From Ilyonectria destructans (taxonomy: Eukaryota > Ascomycota > Sordariomycetes > Hypocreales > Nectriaceae): a DNA stretch of 64,000 nt. Location of the stretch: assembly GCA_020740775.1 (NCBI GenBank), contig JAHEWK010000001.1, forward strand, positions 4,402,001-4,466,000, written 5' to 3'. Of this stretch, positions 33,752 to 46,200 are shown piece after piece (positions within the stretch are counted from its first letter, which is position 1; each line of letters starts with the position of its first letter). The position numbers were made by a program, and so were the translations under genes. Below the pieces are notes generated by a model that ran no database searches, was not told the DNA's origin, and saw nothing but the letters and a program-made list of their open reading frames with translations.

Positions 33752-36421
33752 ATGGGACGCAGGGCGGCACCGCAGCCGCTGGCCCTCAAGTCTGATTCCG
33801 CCCTGCGCAGTGACGGCCGTGACGACCTGCCCACTGCTGAAACAACGACGACAACTACAACGACATCCACTACCACAACATCCCCAGGCGTCTCGCCCGA
33901 CCACTCCAGATCGCCCCGGTCTCCCCGCTCGCCTTTCCACAGCCGATTCTCCTCGTTGAGGTCCCAGGGCAGCAGACAAAAGGCTTCCCCTGTCGCAGCA
34001 GTCACACCAGCGACCGTCGCCGCTGCGCGAGACCAGCCCAGCCCCCACGAGCCCGTTGACCACACCCCCGACGAGGATTCTCCCTCGCTCTATTCTTCCA
34101 TTTCGTCTGCGTTCGAACCGTCGCAGCCCGCCACGGGCCCACCACCCGCCACTACCACCATTGCTTCCCCCTCGATACCCTCGTCCCAAGCCGAGGCCAG
34201 GAAAGGAACAAAGAACGGCTTCTTTCACTTCAGCAAACCCTCCAAGTCATTTGGCCCTTCCCAACCACATGTTCAAAACCACCACCGCAAGGACACCGAA
34301 TCGCGAAACCAAATGATGTCTAGAGGCACCGACGGGCGTAGCCGGCCGAAACATGGAGGTATGTAAATATGGTCCAAACTTTGAGGGTCGATCCCAAGTG
34401 ACTTTCACACGCCTGCGCCTGCGCGACCCTTGATTCCCCATCCGTCCCTGTTCTCTGGGCGCTAACCTTTTTCCCCTTCACATCAGACCCCTCATACTCC
34501 GAACACTCGCTCCATAAACCCACTTCCGCCGACCCTCTACGAAGCGATATCTCCGTCTCATCTGCTGGCGAGTACGACGCCGCTTCACCCCAGTCATCGA
34601 AGAAAGGCAGCAAGCCGAAGCCCTTCAGCCGCCTCCATCGCACAAAATCCGACCGCGACAAAGAAGGGATCAAATCTGAATTGAAGCCCATCCCTGTCCC
34701 CGCCCACACTCGCGCTCACCCTCACGCTCACACTCGCGCCCACGCCCAAAACCACGCCCAAACACACGGCTACAATAACGAACCCGAAGTTTACCTCAAC
34801 TCCATCCCTCTAAGGACCGCACCTGTCGGCCCGGATCGATCCTTCAGAGACATGATGAGCTCCGCCGTGCGGAACCGGTCTGAAGATCGCGCCCCCGCCC
34901 GAGATTCGTCTGCGACCAGAGAGCATCACCGAGAGAATCAATCCAGAACCCAACCATCGTCTCTGAGGGAGAATGGAGGCTCCAACTTCCTGAGTGGGCT
35001 CAGAAGTTCATCCACCCGCGCGGCCGACATTTTCAGCAAGGGTTTCTTTGGAAAGAGCGGGCGTAGTGGAGGCGCGTCGGAGAGGGAGTCTGGAATCGAC
35101 GACGAGCATTATCAGTTGAAGGTGATCAACCTGCCCCTGGTCGAGCAGGCTCGTTTGACGAGAATCTCTACGCGACTTGAAGACTCGAGAGACAAGACGG
35201 AATTCTGGATGCCCGCGTTCCCCTGGCGGGCTATTGATTACTTGAACTATAAGGGATGTGAGGTGGAAGGCCTTTATCGTGTCCCGGGAAGCGGTCCGCA
35301 GATCAAGAAATGGCAGAGGAAGTTTGACGAGCGTGAGTTGAGGCCCTGCCAGATTGTGGCATTCGAGCTAACCAAGAACAGAATACGATGTCAACCTATT
35401 CGAAGAGCACGAACTCTACGACATCAACATCATCGGCTCCATGCTCAAGGCGTGGCTGAGGGAGTTACCCGACGAGCTGTTCCCTAAAGCGGCACAAGAC
35501 CGCATAGCGCGAGAATGCGCAGGCGCCGAGGAGGTCCCCGAGCTGCTCATCGAAGAGCTCTCGAACCTCTCCCCCTTCAACTACTATCTTCTATTCGCCA
35601 TAACCTGCCACCTCAGTCTTCTCCTCGCACACTCGGATAAGAACAAGATGGATTTTAGGAACCTTTGCATCTGCTTCCAGCCATGTATGAAGATTGATGC
35701 TTTCTGCTTCAAGTTCCTTGTGTGCGACTGGCGGGACTGCTGGAAAGGGTGCAAGAATGAGGGCAGGTACATTGAGGAGGAATATACTCTCTTCGACCAA
35801 CCCCCACCGCGAGGTCTGGCTGAGCCGCAGATGCCCAAGGCCCAGGAATCCGACAACGAACGCCAACAGCTCTCTTCATCCGACAGCAGCAAGAGATCTG
35901 GCCTCGGCCCCGCAGATCACAAGGCTCCCCCTCGGCATAAGGCCCCCCCTCGGCATAAGGCTCCTGCTGATCACAAGGCTCCCACCGATTACAAGGCTCC
36001 CGCTGATTACAAGACTCCGGCCAGTCGCGGGGCTTCCCCTGATCACAAGGCTCCCGCTGATCATAAGGCTCCCGTTGATCGCAAGGCTCCCGCTGATCAG
36101 AAAGCTCCCGCTGATCAGAAAGCTCCCGCTGATCTCAGAAGTCCTACATACATCAGAGGTCCTACAGATCTCGGAGGCCCTACAGAGATGAAAAATCCTG
36201 CAGATATTAAAGGTTATGCAGACCATAGAGGCACCGCAGACCATAAAGCAAGACTCAAGAAGAAGAACCTTCAATTGTCCCCGTCCAACGGCAGCGTGGC
36301 TTCCAATAACCCATCCATCTCTAATACCTTGACCCTCAACAACGACTGTGAGCCGGGTAGGAGATCGGGGGATATTAGGCCACTCTCGCCTATAAAGCCG
36401 CTCTCGCCTCTTGGATTCTAA
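33752..36421 (+). CDS. RhoGAP domain protein
   Basis: This is a GTPase-activating protein for Rho-family GTPases, expected to act in polarity, cell wall or cytokinesis signalling. Exons 33752-34358, 34487-35332 and 35382-36421 give 830 aa. Residues 1-400 are Ser/Pro-rich with Thr runs and an Ala-His repeat near 310. The RhoGAP domain spans about 440-620; its arginine finger is in EGLYRVPGSG (Arg near residue 467, just before intron 2). Splicing gives FDEQYDVNLFEEHELYDINIIGSMLKAWLRELPDEL, followed by NLSPFNYYLLFAITCHLSLL and KMDFRNLCICFQP. The C-terminus carries a tandem 6-residue DHKAPA-type repeat. The start at 33752 (MGRRAAPQ) was preferred over the upstream in-frame ATG at 33659 because the extra 31 residues look like leader translation. 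Confidence 0.9.
35914..36144 (+). repeat. 18-bp coding minisatellite in the RhoGAP gene
   Basis: The unit gctgatcacaaggctccc encodes Ala-Asp-His-Lys-Ala-Pro and is repeated roughly a dozen times with substitutions (DHKAP, DYKAP, DRKAP, DQKAP, RHKAP). It decays downstream into DLRSP, YIRGP and similar units up to about 36245. The unit keeps the reading frame. Confidence 0.85.
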
Positions 36422-37276
36422 ACGATATCTCTCGACCAGCTGAACCTCCAGAGCTTATATATCCCCCTTTCCGCAACCATACATACGGCTTGCGGAGCTC
36501 GTGTATACATGATTTCAGCATTAGCCGACTTACGATACCATGCCGTTTATGACCATTTATCATTCAACTCTTCGATCCTCTTACCTCGCTTCGGACACTG
36601 GCCTTGCTCCGCGATACACTGGATACGACTTTAGGGAAGAACGAAAGCTAACTCGCCGCTTCCGGAGCAAATGGAACAACTTTGTTTGCTGTTTGGAATT
36701 CCCATCGTCGTATTATGGGATGAGGACGTTGGGGAGTACTTTTCTCGTTTTCAGAGATCATTTGAACTCTTGCACAACCGTCAGCGTTGTCACACTGGCG
36801 GTCTCCTTTTTCCTTTCTTCATCAAGCATTTCCGATTCAATTTTTGTTTTTCCAAGAGGAAGCCCTTTCATATTAGAGGGGTGCAGAGAAGGAGAAGGAC
36901 GAGGAGTAGGGGGAGTGGCTTAAGGTGGAGAAAAATGGGGTGGGAGGATGGAGGTTGCATTTTGTTATTCATGTCTGGTACCCCGTTCATTTTCCATGCG
37001 CGGGTTCGGGAGGACGACTGTGTACAACAACAAGGAGCGTGTACAGAGGATTTAATCTAGGAGTTGGAAGTCATTGGAGAAATTGCGAGAGATAGCACGC
37101 AACAAAAGGGCGTAGTGGATTCTTCTCATTCCAAGTTGCACGTCTGAACCTCCCCCATACGTAGCTTTTGATGCCGATTCGGTAACGCCTAACCCTGAAC
37201 GCCGCAGTCATGCCCTACTGTGAAATCTCTCATACCCGGGCCTTTGAAGCACATCCTTTCTTCGTCTTGCCATGTT
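36422..37276. other. convergent 3' region (RhoGAP / rrs1)
   Basis: About 850 bp of likely 3' UTR sequence between two convergent genes. Plus-strand open frames at 36540-37060 are T-rich and show no family features. Confidence 0.55.
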
Positions 37277-37873
37277 TTAAGCCTTCTTACCGGTCTTGGT
37301 CACGGCGATTCTCTCATTCTTCCTCATCTTGCGCTCGTTGCGCTTGACTCTCTCTTTGCGCTCCCTTCGGCCGTCTCCCCTGATGGTGGTGCCCTCCTTG
37401 CGCTTCCTCTCGGCCTCCATGTCAACCTCGACGACCCAATCGTTCTCGCCCTTCTTGTTCATGGCCTGGTAGCCCCACTTGCGCTTCCACTCGCCGCTCT
37501 CCTCATCGTAGACGAGGTTCTTGCGCTGCTCGCGCGTCTTGGCCTTGATGCCCTTCTTGGCGGCGAAGCGCTCCCACTTGGTCGGGGGCTTGGGCTGGGG
37601 CACAGGCTTCTCGCGGGGGAGGCGGGTGCTGGGCTGGGGCAGCGAGAGGAGGACGCCGTCGGTGGTGGAGGTGAGCGGGCAGGTGGTGAGGAGCTGGTTG
37701 ATGAGGGACTGGGCGCCGTCGCGGGCGAGCTCGGCGAGGGATTGTTCAAGCGCTGCGTGGTCGAGCTCGACAGGGTTGGGGTCCTCGGCCATGAGGTGGC
37801 CGAGATCGAAGGTGTAGGGCGTCGGCTTCTCGACTGCGACGGGCAGCTTCGGTTTTGAGATTGGGAGCGCCAT
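37277..37873 (-). CDS. rrs1: ribosome biogenesis regulatory protein Rrs1
   Basis: This nucleolar factor works with Rpf2 to load the 5S RNP (5S rRNA, uL5, uL18) into pre-60S particles. A single exon encodes 198 aa, the usual fungal size. The family pattern is PTPYTFDLGHLMAEDPNPV near the N-terminus, RDGAQSLINQL, LPREKPVPQPKPPTKWERFA in the middle, then KKGIKAKTREQRKNLVYDE and KWGYQAMNK, with a strongly basic C-terminus. The ATG at 37871-37873 gives MALPISKP; the frame is open upstream but without another ATG. Confidence 0.95.
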   Translation of the reverse strand: MALPISKPKLPVAVEKPTPYTFDLGHLMAEDPNPVELDHAALEQSLAELARDGAQSLINQLLTTCPLTSTTDGVLLSLPQPSTRLPREKPVPQPKPPTKWERFAAKKGIKAKTREQRKNLVYDEESGEWKRKWGYQAMNKKGENDWVVEVDMEAERKRKEGTTIRGDGRRERKERVKRNERKMRKNERIAVTKTGKKA

Positions 37874-38338
37874 CGTGTGAGTAGGCGTAGGGTTGTGTAT
37901 GTGCAAAACTGGCGCTGCTTCGGTTTGGGGCGGGAGGTTATGAATGATTGACCAGATTTCCGACAATTTCCTTGGTGTAGAGGTTGATTGCAAAATCCAA
38001 CCTTTTGCTTCTTCGCGGGTCTGCCTCTTGGAACTTTTTTCGGCAGCCTCTTTTTTTTGGTCGATAAGAGATGCTTGGCGGTCGGATCAGTGGACGACGG
38101 TTTTTCCGAAGCCGCCAGGACCACCGGCCAATCAGAGCGCCCCCAGAGCCACCACCCCTCTCAGCTCTGGGGGCGTGTCGTTAATCCTCGAGATTTTCGT
38201 CCCATCGAACCGCACAGCTCTAGACGGCAGCGACCACAGCGTGCACAACCGGCCCAATTGGCGCCAATGCGACGGTAGACGACCGACTGCTCCATACAAC
38301 ACCCGAGGGCCCTCCTCTCGCCATCTCGAACCGGCATC
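37874..38338. other. divergent promoter shared by rrs1 and the mS29 gene
   Basis: A 465-bp gap separates the start codons of a cytosolic-ribosome assembly factor and a mitochondrial ribosomal protein. It includes an A/T tract (tttttttgg, about 38050). No further element was recognised with confidence. Confidence 0.6.
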
Positions 38339-39768
38339 ATGGCCTCCGCCAACTCGCTGCGGTGCCTCGTGCGGCCGGCCATGGCGCCGCGACTCCAGCC
38401 CATGATGCTCGCCGCCGCCTCATTCTCGACCAGCACCGTCCTTGCGGCTGCGGCACCGCCCGCCATCAAGAGCCGAAGAGACCTCCCCGCGAAGCAGAAG
38501 AAGACGTACAAGAAGCGGGCCAACGTCGCCCCCGTGCGGAAACCGAACCCCGGCGAGCGCAAGGCCTTCCGAAAACGCATCCAGCTCAGCAACAACAGTG
38601 CTCTACCCGTCGAGGGCCTTGGTGCTCTCGAGGCCGGAAACATGGCACTGGACGAGAACGCTGGAAAGGTCTTTTCTATCCCCGACCATGTGGTCGACCA
38701 GCTCCGTGCCCTCGAGGCCTTCAAGACGACGCAGTCGTGGAACCTGTTCCGCCGGCCGCATGTGCTGCTGCGGAAGGAAACCGTGGAGCTGATGAAGAAG
38801 CTGGAGGGCTCGGTTGAGAAGAAGGAAGCCCTAAAGTGTGTCTTGACCGGCAGCAAGCTCTCCGGAAAGAGCATGACCATGCTTCAAGCCATGGCCTATG
38901 CCCTTCTCAACAACTGGGTCGTGTTCCACGTCCCTGAAGGTACGAGAGCACCCAAACCACCTACGTCCCTTATACTAACTCTCAACCAGGCCAGGACCTC
39001 ACCAACGGAAATACCGAGTACTCTCCCATTCCTGAGACCGAGCCCATGCAGTTCGCTCAGCCCGTGTACTGCTTGAAGATGATCCAGAACCTCTACCGGG
39101 CCAACAGAGCAGTTCTTGAGAAGCTGCAGCTCCAGAAGGACTGGTCACGCTTCACTAACCTGAAGCAAGGCGCCACCCTCGCCGACCTGGCTCTCAGCGC
39201 CAAAGAAGCCGAGTACGCCTGGCCCACGCTCCTCGCTCTGTGGACGGAGCTCACCCTTCCCGGCCGACCTCCCGTCCTCTTCGCCCTAGATGGACTCGCC
39301 CACATCAACAAGATCAGCGAATACCGCGATCCGTCATTCAACGAAGTTCACGCTCACGAGCTCTCCCTCGTGCGCACCTTCGTCGATGCCCTCTCGGGCA
39401 AGACTCCCCTGCCCAACGGTGGCGCCATCATCGGCGTCACCTCCGAGAACAACTCCCACCACCACCCCTCGCAGGAACTCGTCCTCTCTCAGCTCGAGGC
39501 CGGCCAGGCTGGCCAGAGGGTCCCTAGGCCTAACCCCTACGAGCGCAAATATGACGAGCGGGTGTATGAGGCACTCAAGAACAGCTGGGTCCTCCGCGTC
39601 GACGGCGTCTCCAAGGATGAGGCGAGGTCCCTCATGGAGTACTGGGGTGCCAGCGGACTGGTCCGTAATGTGCTCAACTCGCGAACCGTCTCCGAGAAGT
39701 GGACCGTGGGTGGCCATGGTATCGTGGGCGAGATGGAACGGGCGACACTCTTGCAGATGAGAATGTAA
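38339..39768 (+). CDS. rsm23: mitochondrial small-subunit ribosomal protein mS29 (DAP3 / Rsm23)
   Basis: This is a GTP-binding protein of the mitochondrial 37S subunit. Exons 38339-38939 and 38990-39768 give 459 aa. The N-terminus (MASANSLRCLVRPAMAPRL...) is Arg/Ser/Ala-rich without acidic residues, a good mitochondrial presequence. A P-loop, TGSKLSGKS, lies at 170-178 and the DAP3 family block PPVLFALDGLAHI in the second exon. The intron (38940-38989) has a tactaac branch point, and splicing yields VPEGQDLTNGNTEY. The last residues, EMERATLLQMRM, are typical of the end of the family. Confidence 0.94.
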
Positions 39769-40071
39769 ATGTATTATAGAACTGTACTATATAGGTGTCT
39801 GTAGAACCAAATGACGTACCAGCTCCCTCCACTCTCTGTTAGCATATGCCATTCGAAATGTGCTCGACCATTCAACTGTCGCCCTTGCTTGCGCCTTCAT
39901 TGCGCCAAAGTCTCGAGAGAATACATATGAGCGACTGAACGGAATTGCATTGCTTCATAACTGCTAAATTGCCAACGGAATCTACCGGGCAACCAATCCC
40001 TCATCTACCCTGAAATGCCGAAACGCCAACCCAGTTGCATCAGATATCTCACCCCATTACACGCTTGCCTC
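39769..40071. other. convergent 3' region (mS29 gene / mcm7)
   Basis: 303 bp between convergent stop codons, presumably both 3' UTRs. Nothing else seen. Confidence 0.6.
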
Positions 40072-42734
40072 TTAAAAGTCTATATCTTCTTCCATCTCAT
40101 TGTCGGCAGTGACAAATATCAGCCTCGCGCCATTACCAGTCGTTTGCCAGACCTGTGGTGCACTGTTAGTCTCATTGCATATATAGCGTGACAGGTGTAG
40201 AAACTTACGTCGAGAGTGGTGTACTCTTCCAGAGCATTCATCCATTGGTCCTCAGTGAAACCCTTGGCGATTACACGCTCCTTGACCTTCCTCAAGCTCA
40301 ACTCAGCGCCAAGCTCGTCGTCGTCCTGAGCGTCGTCAGGACGGCAAGCACCCGAATCAGCCACGGCCTTGACTAGGTTGTAAATCCTGCTGCTGGCGTT
40401 CAGACCACGCCGACCGCTACCAATATCGGTATTGAGACTGTCCTTGCTGGCCTCGACCAGGCGCAGGGCCTCGTCGACATCATCTTGGGACACCTGGTTG
40501 CTGAAGCGCAAACGAGCAAGGGCCTGCGCAAGACGGATGACACCAAGGAGAGTACGAGGAGTGGTGTGCGTGAACTGCTTGCCCTTCTTCTCGGCTCGTT
40601 GTTGTTGGTCTCGCATGCGAACGTACGTCTTGATCATGTACTCCGACACAGACTCGGGGACAACGGGACGGTATGTACGAGCTTGGGCGACGTATGAGCG
40701 CACCTCGTGAGGGGTAAAGACGATATTATCGGTGCCAATATCCGGATGGCGGTTGTTCATGTGCACGAACGTAACGTGCTTGGCAAGCTGCTCATCCGTA
40801 TCGCGAGTGGGGGTATCAAGAAGCAGGAACAGAATATCGAATCGAGACAAGAGCGCTGCGGGGAGGTTGATATTCTCAACAGGAGAGATGCGTGGGTTAT
40901 ATCTTCCATAGATAGGGTTAGCGGCAGCAAGGATGGATGTGCGGGCGTTGAGGGTAGTAGAGATTCCAGCCTTGGAGATTGAGATGGTCTGCTGTTCCAT
41001 GACTTCGTGAATGGCAGTGCGATCGTTGTCGTCCATCTTGTCGAATTCATCGATGGCGCAGATTCCGTTGTCAGCAAGGACCAGCGCACCGCCCTCAAGG
41101 ACCATCTCATCAGTGACGGGGTCGCGCATGACGGCAGCAGTCAGACCGACACCACTGCTTCCACGACCGGAGGTGTATACACCACGAGGGGCAACCTTGG
41201 AGATATACTTGAGAAGCTGGGATTTGGCCACACCGGGGTCACCCATCAAGCAGATGTTGATGTCACCACGGATCTTCATACCGTCACCCATCTCTTTGGT
41301 AACACCGCCGATGAGCAGCAGTAGAAGTGCCTTCTTGACATCAAGATGTCCGAAAATCTCAGGGGCGATTGATTTTGCAAGTAGCTCGTAGACCTGGCCA
41401 CTCTGACGGTACTTCTCAATTCGTCGAACCAGCGTAGGGTCGACAATCATCTCGCTGTATGCCTTCTTGTGCTGAAGGATATGGTGAGCCTCAACGTAGG
41501 TGTCGGTTAACAAGCCAGCCTTCATGGCCTTGAATCCAGTGTATGGGGTGGGCAGGAAGATGCCGGAAATATCAACCACATCACCGGGGTTGATTTGTCG
41601 GACCAGGGTGCCGTGGCATAAGACGGTAAGACTTCGAGGAATCTGGCCGATGGGCACTTGCTCTGCCATCTCCTGAACCTTGACCTCCTGAAACGGTAGG
41701 AACTTGGAGGCTCGGGAAGACGCGTTCAATTGACCATTGGCCTGGTTCTTCTTGCAGTCCTCTGATGGGCACATTGTCATTGGGCTGTATTGTTTGTCGG
41801 AGATGGGCTGGAAGATTTCATAGCCACATCGATCGCAGGTGTATGCGCTGACCTGAACGATTGGCTTCACGTCGGAAACTCGGGTGGCAATTGCTCGGAC
41901 GGTGATGAGGTGACCGAGGTGCTCGCCGCGCACCTGCCGAACGGCCAGGGCCTTTGTGGGCTTGCTGGAAGTGCCTGACCGGGGCTTGAAGACGAGAGTG
42001 TATCGTCGAGTGAGCTCAGCTGGGAACTTATCATCCTCAATAGTCGGATCTCGTTCCGCAGCCTCCTGGAGCTCTCGGTTTCTGGCTTGACGTCGTGCCA
42101 TCAAAACATCGAGTACGTCGTCCTTGAAGCTTGATGGGGTTAGCGAAAATCGATATTAGGGGGCCCAAAGAGCACTCACGTCACTTCTGTACTTGGTTGA
42201 GGCAACACCTCATCTACAGCTCTTGACACGATCTCGACGTAGTGTTTGGTGTTCAGCTCGATGCTGTCAACGAGTCTAAGGTGTTCCTCATCATCCATTT
42301 GGTTCTCCCACTGCAACGCTGTTAGTGTCCATGCGAGATGACTCCAATTATTCAAGTATTTACCGTTACCAGGTCATCTAAGTCGATAGTGGCCTCGATA
42401 ATTGTTCGGTCGGCAAGCTTTTGCAGCATTTCTTTGTACTTGTGCTGGGGCGGTCGTCTGCGCTCCTTGTCGTTGCGACGACGGCCCCCCGCCTGCTCGT
42501 CCTCGTCCATAAAGTCATACTCATCGCTGAGTTCATCTTCGTCGATGGTGATGTTTCCAAGAGCGGTTGTGATGGTCTGCTCGGGCGACGTCTTGAAGTC
42601 CCTCAAGAAAACCTCGAAGGCCTCTGTAGCTTGGTTAGCGCGCCGACAACGACGGAATTGGGCAGCTCGGGTCGAGAGGGCTCACTCTGTTGCTTTTCGT
42701 AGCTGACGGGGGCCTTGAATTCGCGCAGCGCCAT
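40072..42734 (-). CDS. mcm7: DNA replication licensing factor Mcm7
   Basis: This is a subunit of the Mcm2-7 replicative helicase. Exons in transcript order are 42734-42686, 42623-42364, 42310-42180, 42129-40209 and 40152-40072, giving 813 aa, the standard length. The start reads [17 protein letters not shown] Cys4 zinc motif uses Cys245, Cys248, Cys267 and Cys272. The AAA+ core has Walker A GDPGVAKS (about 443-450), Walker [12 protein letters not shown] (about 503-513) and the arginine finger SRFD (about 575). Three upstream introns are needed to reach the conserved N-terminus ([32 protein letters not shown]). The last intron restores the terminal EYTTLDVWQTTG and an acidic end. It diverges from pex1 and has an ACGCGT site upstream. 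Confidence 0.95.
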
Positions 42735-43210
42735 GGTGGATGATGTGTTGCGGAACGCAAAGCCTGGATGCGCTGTGTGAGTAGGTGAAGAGAGGGGCGG
42801 AAGAGATGCAGTTTACAGCGGTGGGGACGATGCGGCGCAAACAAGATGGTTGCGATGCACAAATTGGTGGGCTGGGGAAAGCGGCAGGGGGCGGGCACCT
42901 TCCGCCTGCGTTTCCAGAGGTACCGTTCCACCTGGACGAGACGCGTCGTTTCGCGTTTTCGCGTCGCACCGCCACATGCCCTTGGTTAATTGAATGCGCC
43001 ACCTGTGGCGTCTGGCGTGGGGACGTCTGCCGAAGCTGACGGGGAAGTCACCGACGGCACGTGTGAGCTACCTCGGCTTCGGGACGGGAACGGAGTCGCA
43101 TCCAGCAGCCAGCTCGCGCCGCCCAAAAGAGCGACATCGCTCCCTTTCCCGCGACTTCCACGATTTCCACGATAGTTTTGATGCGCCCATGAGGTCTGAA
43201 GCGACGCATC
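42735..43210. other. divergent promoter shared by mcm7 and pex1
   Basis: 476 bp between start codons. It holds the MCB-type element described separately and adjacent TTTCGCG-like sequence (42949-42965). No gene. Confidence 0.6.
42941..42946. promoter_or_regulatory. MCB-type ACGCGT element upstream of mcm7
   Basis: ACGCGT lies about 210 bp upstream of the mcm7 ATG and is followed within 20 bp by two tttcgcg/ttcgcg E2F-like sequences. MCB sites bind MBF and drive G1/S transcription of MCM genes in yeasts; use here is inferred. Confidence 0.5.
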
Positions 43211-46200
43211 ATGGCTCCTAGAAAGAACCCCCAGTCCGTCTCTGCCGAGATCTCCCTCGCGCACCTCAAGAACTGCTTGGTCAACCTCCCCACCCCGTTG
43301 GTATCTCTGCTTGTCAACGTCAATACTGTAAGCAATTGCCCCTGCAATTCCATGCCTCTGGACCAGCCACTGATTTGCCGATCCTTTGGTACAGCCTGCC
43401 CAAAATGTCATTGTTGAGCTCAACTTCCGAGACACCTCGTCGACCGACAAGAGCTCCCAGCAGCGCTCCGTGTTTGTGGGATGGACGGGCATGCCAAGCA
43501 AGAGAAGGACGGGACCCCCAGTTGGGCGCGAGGGACTCAATGGCATGAGGGGTTCGTCGCGCGACCAAGAAGTCCAGTTGGTTGAGGTTGACTCGGTGCT
43601 GGCCAAGACTCTGGGACTCTCTGAGGGACAGAAGGTCACGGCCACCATACACATTGACCCTCCGTTGGCGCATACGATCAATATCGAACCCCTCACCCCC
43701 GAGGACTGGGAGATTATCGAACTTCACGCGGCGTTTCTCGAATTCAACCTTCAGCTCCAGATCAGGGCTCTTCCGAATCCTGCCTACAAAACCAGCGATG
43801 GGACGACCGTCCCTGCCCATCCGCTTACCCTCCATCTATCACCGACCTCGACCGCAAATATCAAGGTTCTGTCATTGGATCCTGCACCTCCCGCAGATTC
43901 ACCCTTTGCCAAGATTTCGCCCGATGCGGAGGTCATCGTTGCGCCCAAGACGAGGCAGAAGAGCTCGCAAAATAGTGGTGATCATCGAAGCGTGGCCAGC
44001 ACAACCAAGTCAAAGCGAAGTGGCGCCAGTACTGTGCGTCGACGGAGCGCCCGGGAAGAACGAAAGCCCACAATGTTCCTTCGTGGCCTTGATAGGGTGA
44101 CCTGTGGTGAGTGGTTTGATGAAGAGCCGGTGGACCAGGACTTCAGCGTCTGGGTTGACCAAGATCTTCTATTTACCAATGCTTTCAGAGGGGTCAACTA
44201 CGTCGTTGTGGACGTGATGAAACCGGCTAGTCTTCAACAACCACAACCGGAAGATGGAGCTGCCTCGGCTGCCACGAGCGCATCTTCAAAAGTAATTGCC
44301 CACCTTAAACCGTGGGCAGACCCCCCGAACAGTCAGACAGTTGCTCTGTCATCGCCTCTTTGCGCAACTCTAGGCTGTACGGGCATGGTTGGAGGTGTTG
44401 TCAAGCTTCAGGTTGCCCCGCAACAACTTCCTCGAGGAACCGTCCAAGGCGTCAAAATATTCCCTTTCGCCGCCGGCTCCAAGACTCAAGAAGGCCTTAA
44501 TTTCGGTGGCGAAACCAAAGCTAAGAAGGAAGAGTCTGCCAAACATTTCCGTCAGATCTACGCATCCTCCAAGGGCTCTGACGGGCTGTTACAGGGGCCT
44601 CTGACCGACGGTGGTGTGATTGGGCTCTACGATGGTCTTGATGCTCCCGCAGGATGGGAAGGAGGCATCGTTAAATTTACGTACAGCTCCGAATTCTCAT
44701 CCCAGGAGCAGAAAAAGGATGCTGTTAATTGGATAATTGGTCTTGACTCCAAGTTGCCAATTGACTTTCAGCCTCCTACACCTCGGCCTTCATGGTTATT
44801 CGAATCCGATTCATTTGAGCGGCAACCCTCTCATAACTCATTGCTTGTTGGAATTGATTCCCTCCTAGAGAATCTACAGTCCCAACTTGCCCACATGTCG
44901 TCAGTCCTACTGACCGGAGGCATGGGCTCTGGCAAGACATCTGTCGCGAAACATTTGGCACAAAAGTTACGAGAGGAAACCCTCTTTTATACTCTATACT
45001 ATCCATGCCGGAAACTAGTCAATGACGAAACCAGGATCTCCACCATCAAGGAGACTCTCAACCGGCTGTTCATGTCCGCAAGCTGGGGAGCGAGGTTAAA
45101 CGGCCGGGCTGTGGTTGTGCTTGATGATATGGACAAATTATGTCCGGTCGAAACGGAACTCCAAGTCGGAAATGATAATGGCCGAAGTCGTCAAATCAGT
45201 GAGATCATTGGCTCGGTTGTAAGGCAATACTGTACTCGAGACAGTGGTGTCGTGTTACTGGCAACGGCTGAGGGTAAAGATTCTCTCAATGGCGTAGTCG
45301 TCAGTGGCCACGTCGTTCGCGACATTGTCGAGCTAAAGGCTCCCGACAAGGAGGCCAGGCGCCGAGTTATGGAGTCTATTGTGAACCAGGATGCTTTGGC
45401 CCCTGAGGATGCTCCCTCGCAGTTCGGCGACGATAGTCGGCCGCAGACTGCTGATGGTAGCGTTGGGGACGAACATGGTGCTTGGATGGATGGGGCGAGT
45501 CACACAAGCCGAGAACAGCCAGCAACAAAGGCTGGCGGCTTCATTCTGAATCCGGATCTTGACTTCCTCGACATTGCTGGTTCAACGGACGGCTACATGC
45601 CGGGAGATTTGACGGTTTTCGTGTCAAGAGCGCGCAACGAGGCTATCATCCGAGCCATTGCAGAGTCACCGAACTCTGATTCAGCCGCCATTCATCTCAG
45701 TCGAGCTGATTTCGACAAGGCTCTTAAAGGATTTACGCCAGCTTCGCTGAGGAACGTAACCCTGCAAAGCTCCTCGACCAGCTTCAAGTCCATTGGTGGT
45801 CTGCAAGAAACACGCCAGGTACTTCTGGAAACCTTGCAGTATCCAACCAAATATGCACCAATCTTTGCTCAATGCCCTCTCCGGTTACGGTCTGGTCTCC
45901 TTCTATATGGATTCCCAGGCTGCGGCAAGACTCTCCTCGCTAGCGCTGTGGCAGGCGAATGCGGTCTCAACTTCATCAGTGTCAAGGGCCCCGAAATCTT
46001 GAACAAGTACATTGGCGCCTCTGAGAAGAGCGTCCGTGACCTATTCGACAGGGCCCAGGCCGCGAGGCCTTGTGTGCTCTTCTTCGATGAGTTCGACTCT
46101 ATCGCGCCTAAGCGAGGTCATGATTCTACCGGTGTGACGGATCGAGTCGTCAACCAACTTCTTACGCAGATGGATGGTGCTGAAGGATTATCCGGGGTGT

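Noticed and set aside
37220..37858. 212-codon Leu/Ala-rich plus-strand frame opposite rrs1
   Set aside because: It is an exact antisense shadow of the conserved rrs1 reading frame.
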